DNA from: an uncultured Lachnospiraceae bacterium | GTDB taxonomy: Bacteria; Bacillota_A; Clostridia; Lachnospirales; Lachnospiraceae | Direction: 5' to 3' | Assembly (NCBI GenBank): GCA_902767195.1 | Contig: CACXGS010000228.1 | Location: 1-7,166 of the forward strand | Length of the DNA stretch: 7,166 nucleotides | Part shown: piece by piece, positions 5,988 to 7,166 of the stretch | Position numbering within the stretch: the first letter of the stretch is position 1 | How the letters are laid out: every line of letters begins with the position of its first letter | Position numbers and translations under genes: made by a program | Notes under the pieces: model-generated | What the model saw: the letters and a program-made list of their open reading frames with translations, nothing else | What the model was told of the DNA's origin: nothing | The model's database searches: none

Positions 5988-6914
5988 ATGGGCAACGAGA
6001 TCATATTATTTGAGACAGAAGATCAGGCCGTAAAGCTGCAGGTGCCGGTTGAGAATGAGACTGTGTGGCTGAACAGGAACCAGATGGCGGAGCTTTTTGG
6101 CAGGGACGTAAAAACAATAGGAAAACATATTAATAATGCCCTCAAAGAGGAACTGGACAACTCAACTGTCGCAAAATTTGCGACAGTTCAAAATGAAGGC
6201 GACCGTGAAGTAACCCGCCAGTTGGAATACTACAGCCTTGATATGATTATTTCTGTTGGATATCGCGTCAAATCAAATCGCGGCGTTGAGTTCCGGCGCT
6301 GGGCGAATTCAGTCCTGAAGGAATATATCCTAAAAGGCTATGCAGTGAATGACCGCAGGCTCGAACAGCTCGGGCAGATAATCCGGATCATGGATCGGGC
6401 TGTGAACCAGCTTGATGCAAAGCAGGTACTTTCTGTTGTTGAGAATTACAGGACGGCTCTGGACCTTCTGGATGATTACGATCATCAGACAATGGAAAAG
6501 CCGGAAGGCAATCAGGCTACTTATGTTTTGACATATGAGGAGTGCAGGCGCGTCATAGATGAGATGCGTTTTGCTGCGGAAAGCGATATCTTCGGAAACG
6601 AGAAGGATGATTCCTTCAAAGGATCCATAGGCGCGATCTATCAGAGCTTTGGCGGAGCCGATGTCTATCCGACGCTTGAAGAGAAGGCGGCAAATCTTTT
6701 GTATTTCGTTACAAAGAACCACAGCTTTTCGGATGGGAATAAGCGAATAGCAGCGACGATGTTTCTGTACTTTCTTGACCGGAATCAGGCGCTGTATACG
6801 GATGGTGTAAAGCGGATCGATGACTATACTCTGGTGGCACTTACGATCATGATCGCCGAGTCCCGGCCGGAAGAAAAAGAAATGATGATCAGAGTGATCC
6901 TGAACTGCATGTAA
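5988..6914 (+). CDS. RhuM-Fic/Doc fusion protein
   Basis: A 308-residue protein. Residues 1 to about 165 are a RhuM (virulence_RhuM) domain, with WLNRNQMAELFGRD (27-40), a DNSTVAKFATVQ-EG-REV segment (57-75) and YYSLDMIISVGYRVKSNRG (81-99). Residues about 180-308 form a Fic/Doc domain with the catalytic loop HSFSDGNKR (245-253). The loop has K252 where AMPylating Fic enzymes have a second glycine, and resembles Doc (HxFxD[A/G]NKR), which phosphorylates EF-Tu. The arginine usually three residues after the loop is absent. Near the end, SRPEEK (292-297) resembles, but does not match, the SxxxE(G/N) Fic self-inhibition motif. A weak AAAGAGAG lies ahead of ATG 5988. The gene has its own promoter and lies between integrase and attachment site, a place for accessory stabilisation or defence cargo. 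No antitoxin gene is beside it. Its target and chemistry are not established. Confidence 0.88.
   Translation: MGNEIILFETEDQAVKLQVPVENETVWLNRNQMAELFGRDVKTIGKHINNALKEELDNSTVAKFATVQNEGDREVTRQLEYYSLDMIISVGYRVKSNRGVEFRRWANSVLKEYILKGYAVNDRRLEQLGQIIRIMDRAVNQLDAKQVLSVVENYRTALDLLDDYDHQTMEKPEGNQATYVLTYEECRRVIDEMRFAAESDIFGNEKDDSFKGSIGAIYQSFGGADVYPTLEEKAANLLYFVTKNHSFSDGNKRIAATMFLYFLDRNQALYTDGVKRIDDYTLVALTIMIAESRPEEKEMMIRVILNCM
6164..6188 (+). repeat. 25-base near-perfect palindrome inside RhuM-Fic
   Basis: AACTGTCGCAAA (6164-6175) is the exact reverse complement of TTTGCGACAGTT (6177-6188), around a single A. It encodes TVAKFATV within the conserved RhuM segment, a peptide that itself reads nearly the same in both directions. 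It could be simply a result of this conserved peptide and codon choice, or a hairpin or operator within the gene. Confidence 0.9.
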
Positions 6915-6992
6915 AAGATCTGCTCCTTACACAGTATACGTTACGCCTTACGAAATCCCACTGATTTTTGTGAGAAGTAGTGAGGATTCAAA

Positions 6993-7083
6993 AACGAAAG
7001 CCAGTGATTTCAAGGAATACAGGAGGTTCGATTCCTCCCATCTCCACCAGGAACGAAAAAAGGCAACTTACAAGGATATTCAG
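6993..7083 (+). repeat. Imperfect direct repeat flanking the attachment fragment
   Basis: AACGAAA then CAAGGA occur at 6993-6999 and 7011-7016, and again at 7052-7058 and 7071-7076, with spacers of 11 and 12 bases. Each copy is followed by a similar sequence (ATACAGGAGG against TATTCAGTGGG). One copy lies on the element side of the 3' fragment and one on the far side. They may be integrase-binding sites or a remnant of an earlier event, but the similarity is modest. Confidence 0.35.
7022..7049 (+). other. Attachment-site fragment: 3' end of tmRNA (or alanine-type tRNA)
   Basis: GGAGG (7022-7026), TTCGATT (7027-7033) and CCTCC (7034-7038) form a perfect T arm with the invariant TTC and A58. 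The acceptor 3' strand CATCTCC (7039-7045), discriminator A (7046) and encoded CCA (7047-7049) follow. T70 in the acceptor would pair with G3 of a GGGGATG partner, giving the G3-U70 pair that marks tmRNA and tRNA-Ala. No GGGGATG partner, D arm, anticodon arm or tag-peptide region lies upstream, where the RhuM-Fic gene sits, so this is an orphan 3' piece. It is the expected attachment remnant at the distal end of an element integrated in an RNA gene. The tmRNA assignment is favoured because ssrA is a frequent integration site, but tRNA-Ala is possible. Confidence 0.7.
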
Positions 7084-7102
7084 TGGGCCAGCCAGTAGTT
7101 TC

Positions 7103-7150
7103 TCCTTCAGCATTTTCTTTGAAGAATTGTCATTCGCATTTTCTGAAGGA
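7103..7150 (+). repeat. Inverted repeat in probable host flank
   Basis: TCCTTCAG (7103-7110) and CTGAAGGA (7143-7150) are exact inverted copies with a 32-base spacer. The spacer holds a small GAAT/ATTC pairing and a direct repeat GCATTTTCT. No T-run follows on either strand, so it is not a typical intrinsic terminator. It lies beyond the element boundary. Confidence 0.4.
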
Positions 7151-7166
7151 AAAACTTTAGGAATTC

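Larger units (their letters stand above)
1..7049 (+). mobile_element. Integrase-proximal end of an integrative element (left end outside window)
   Basis: The tyrosine recombinase at 4718-5914 is preceded by a small HTH protein and followed, after one accessory gene, by an orphan tRNA/tmRNA 3' end at 7022-7049. That is the expected arrangement when an element has integrated into the 3' end of an RNA gene and left a duplicated 3' fragment at its far end. No second copy of this fragment and no second integrase is visible in the window, so everything left of 7049 is probably inside the element. No conjugation genes are in view, so whether it is conjugative, mobilisable or a genomic island cannot be told here. 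The exact right boundary lies somewhere within or next to the 28-base fragment. Confidence 0.5.

Noticed and set aside
1..7166. CRISPR array, retron, or reverse transcriptase-type system
   Set aside because: No regularly spaced repeats and no Cas, RT or transposase motifs are visible.

Overview
The window looks like the integrase-proximal end of an integrative (probably conjugative) element in a Gram-positive member of Clostridia, most likely Lachnospiraceae or a relative. The grounds are the strong AGGAGG-type ribosome binding sites, moderate GC content, an ABC/FtsX cargo pair, and the run of small sigma-like regulator, MazF, small HTH protein and tyrosine integrase, all on the plus strand. 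The assignment rests on gene style and order, not on a database match.

Layout, left to right. Positions 1-2629 hold the tail of an ABC transporter ATPase, overlapped by a full two-FtsX-domain permease, which is a typical peptide-sensing or efflux cargo of such elements. Positions 2630-3030 are a regulatory gap. It contains a probable promoter, a possible 14-residue leader peptide, two tandem factor-independent terminators that share an 8-base arm, and a small coupled reading frame that appears broken by a 2-base slip in an (AT)3 run. Positions 3031-3456 encode a sigma-70 region 4-like regulator. Positions 3457-3982 contain no convincing gene but are dense in hairpins, including a 10-bp long-range stem ending just before the mazF ribosome binding site. 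This is the best candidate here for an undescribed structured RNA.

Positions 3983-5914 carry an orphan MazF/PemK-type endoribonuclease, a small HTH protein (likely excisionase or directionality factor) and a tyrosine recombinase whose start overlaps the HTH gene. After them, with its own near-consensus promoter, comes a RhuM-Fic/Doc fusion (5988-6914). Positions 7022-7049 have the exact form of the 3' end of a tmRNA (ssrA) or alanine-type tRNA: T arm, acceptor 3' strand with U70, discriminator A73 and CCA, with no 5' part in the window. This is what remains at the distal end when an element integrates into the 3' end of such a gene. It places the element boundary near 7049, with host DNA beyond.

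How the parts may fit (inference): the leader and sigma-like gene would control element transcription, the HTH protein and integrase would handle excision and integration, MazF and RhuM-Fic would serve stabilisation, toxicity or defence, and the ABC genes are cargo. The left end of the element is not in the window.
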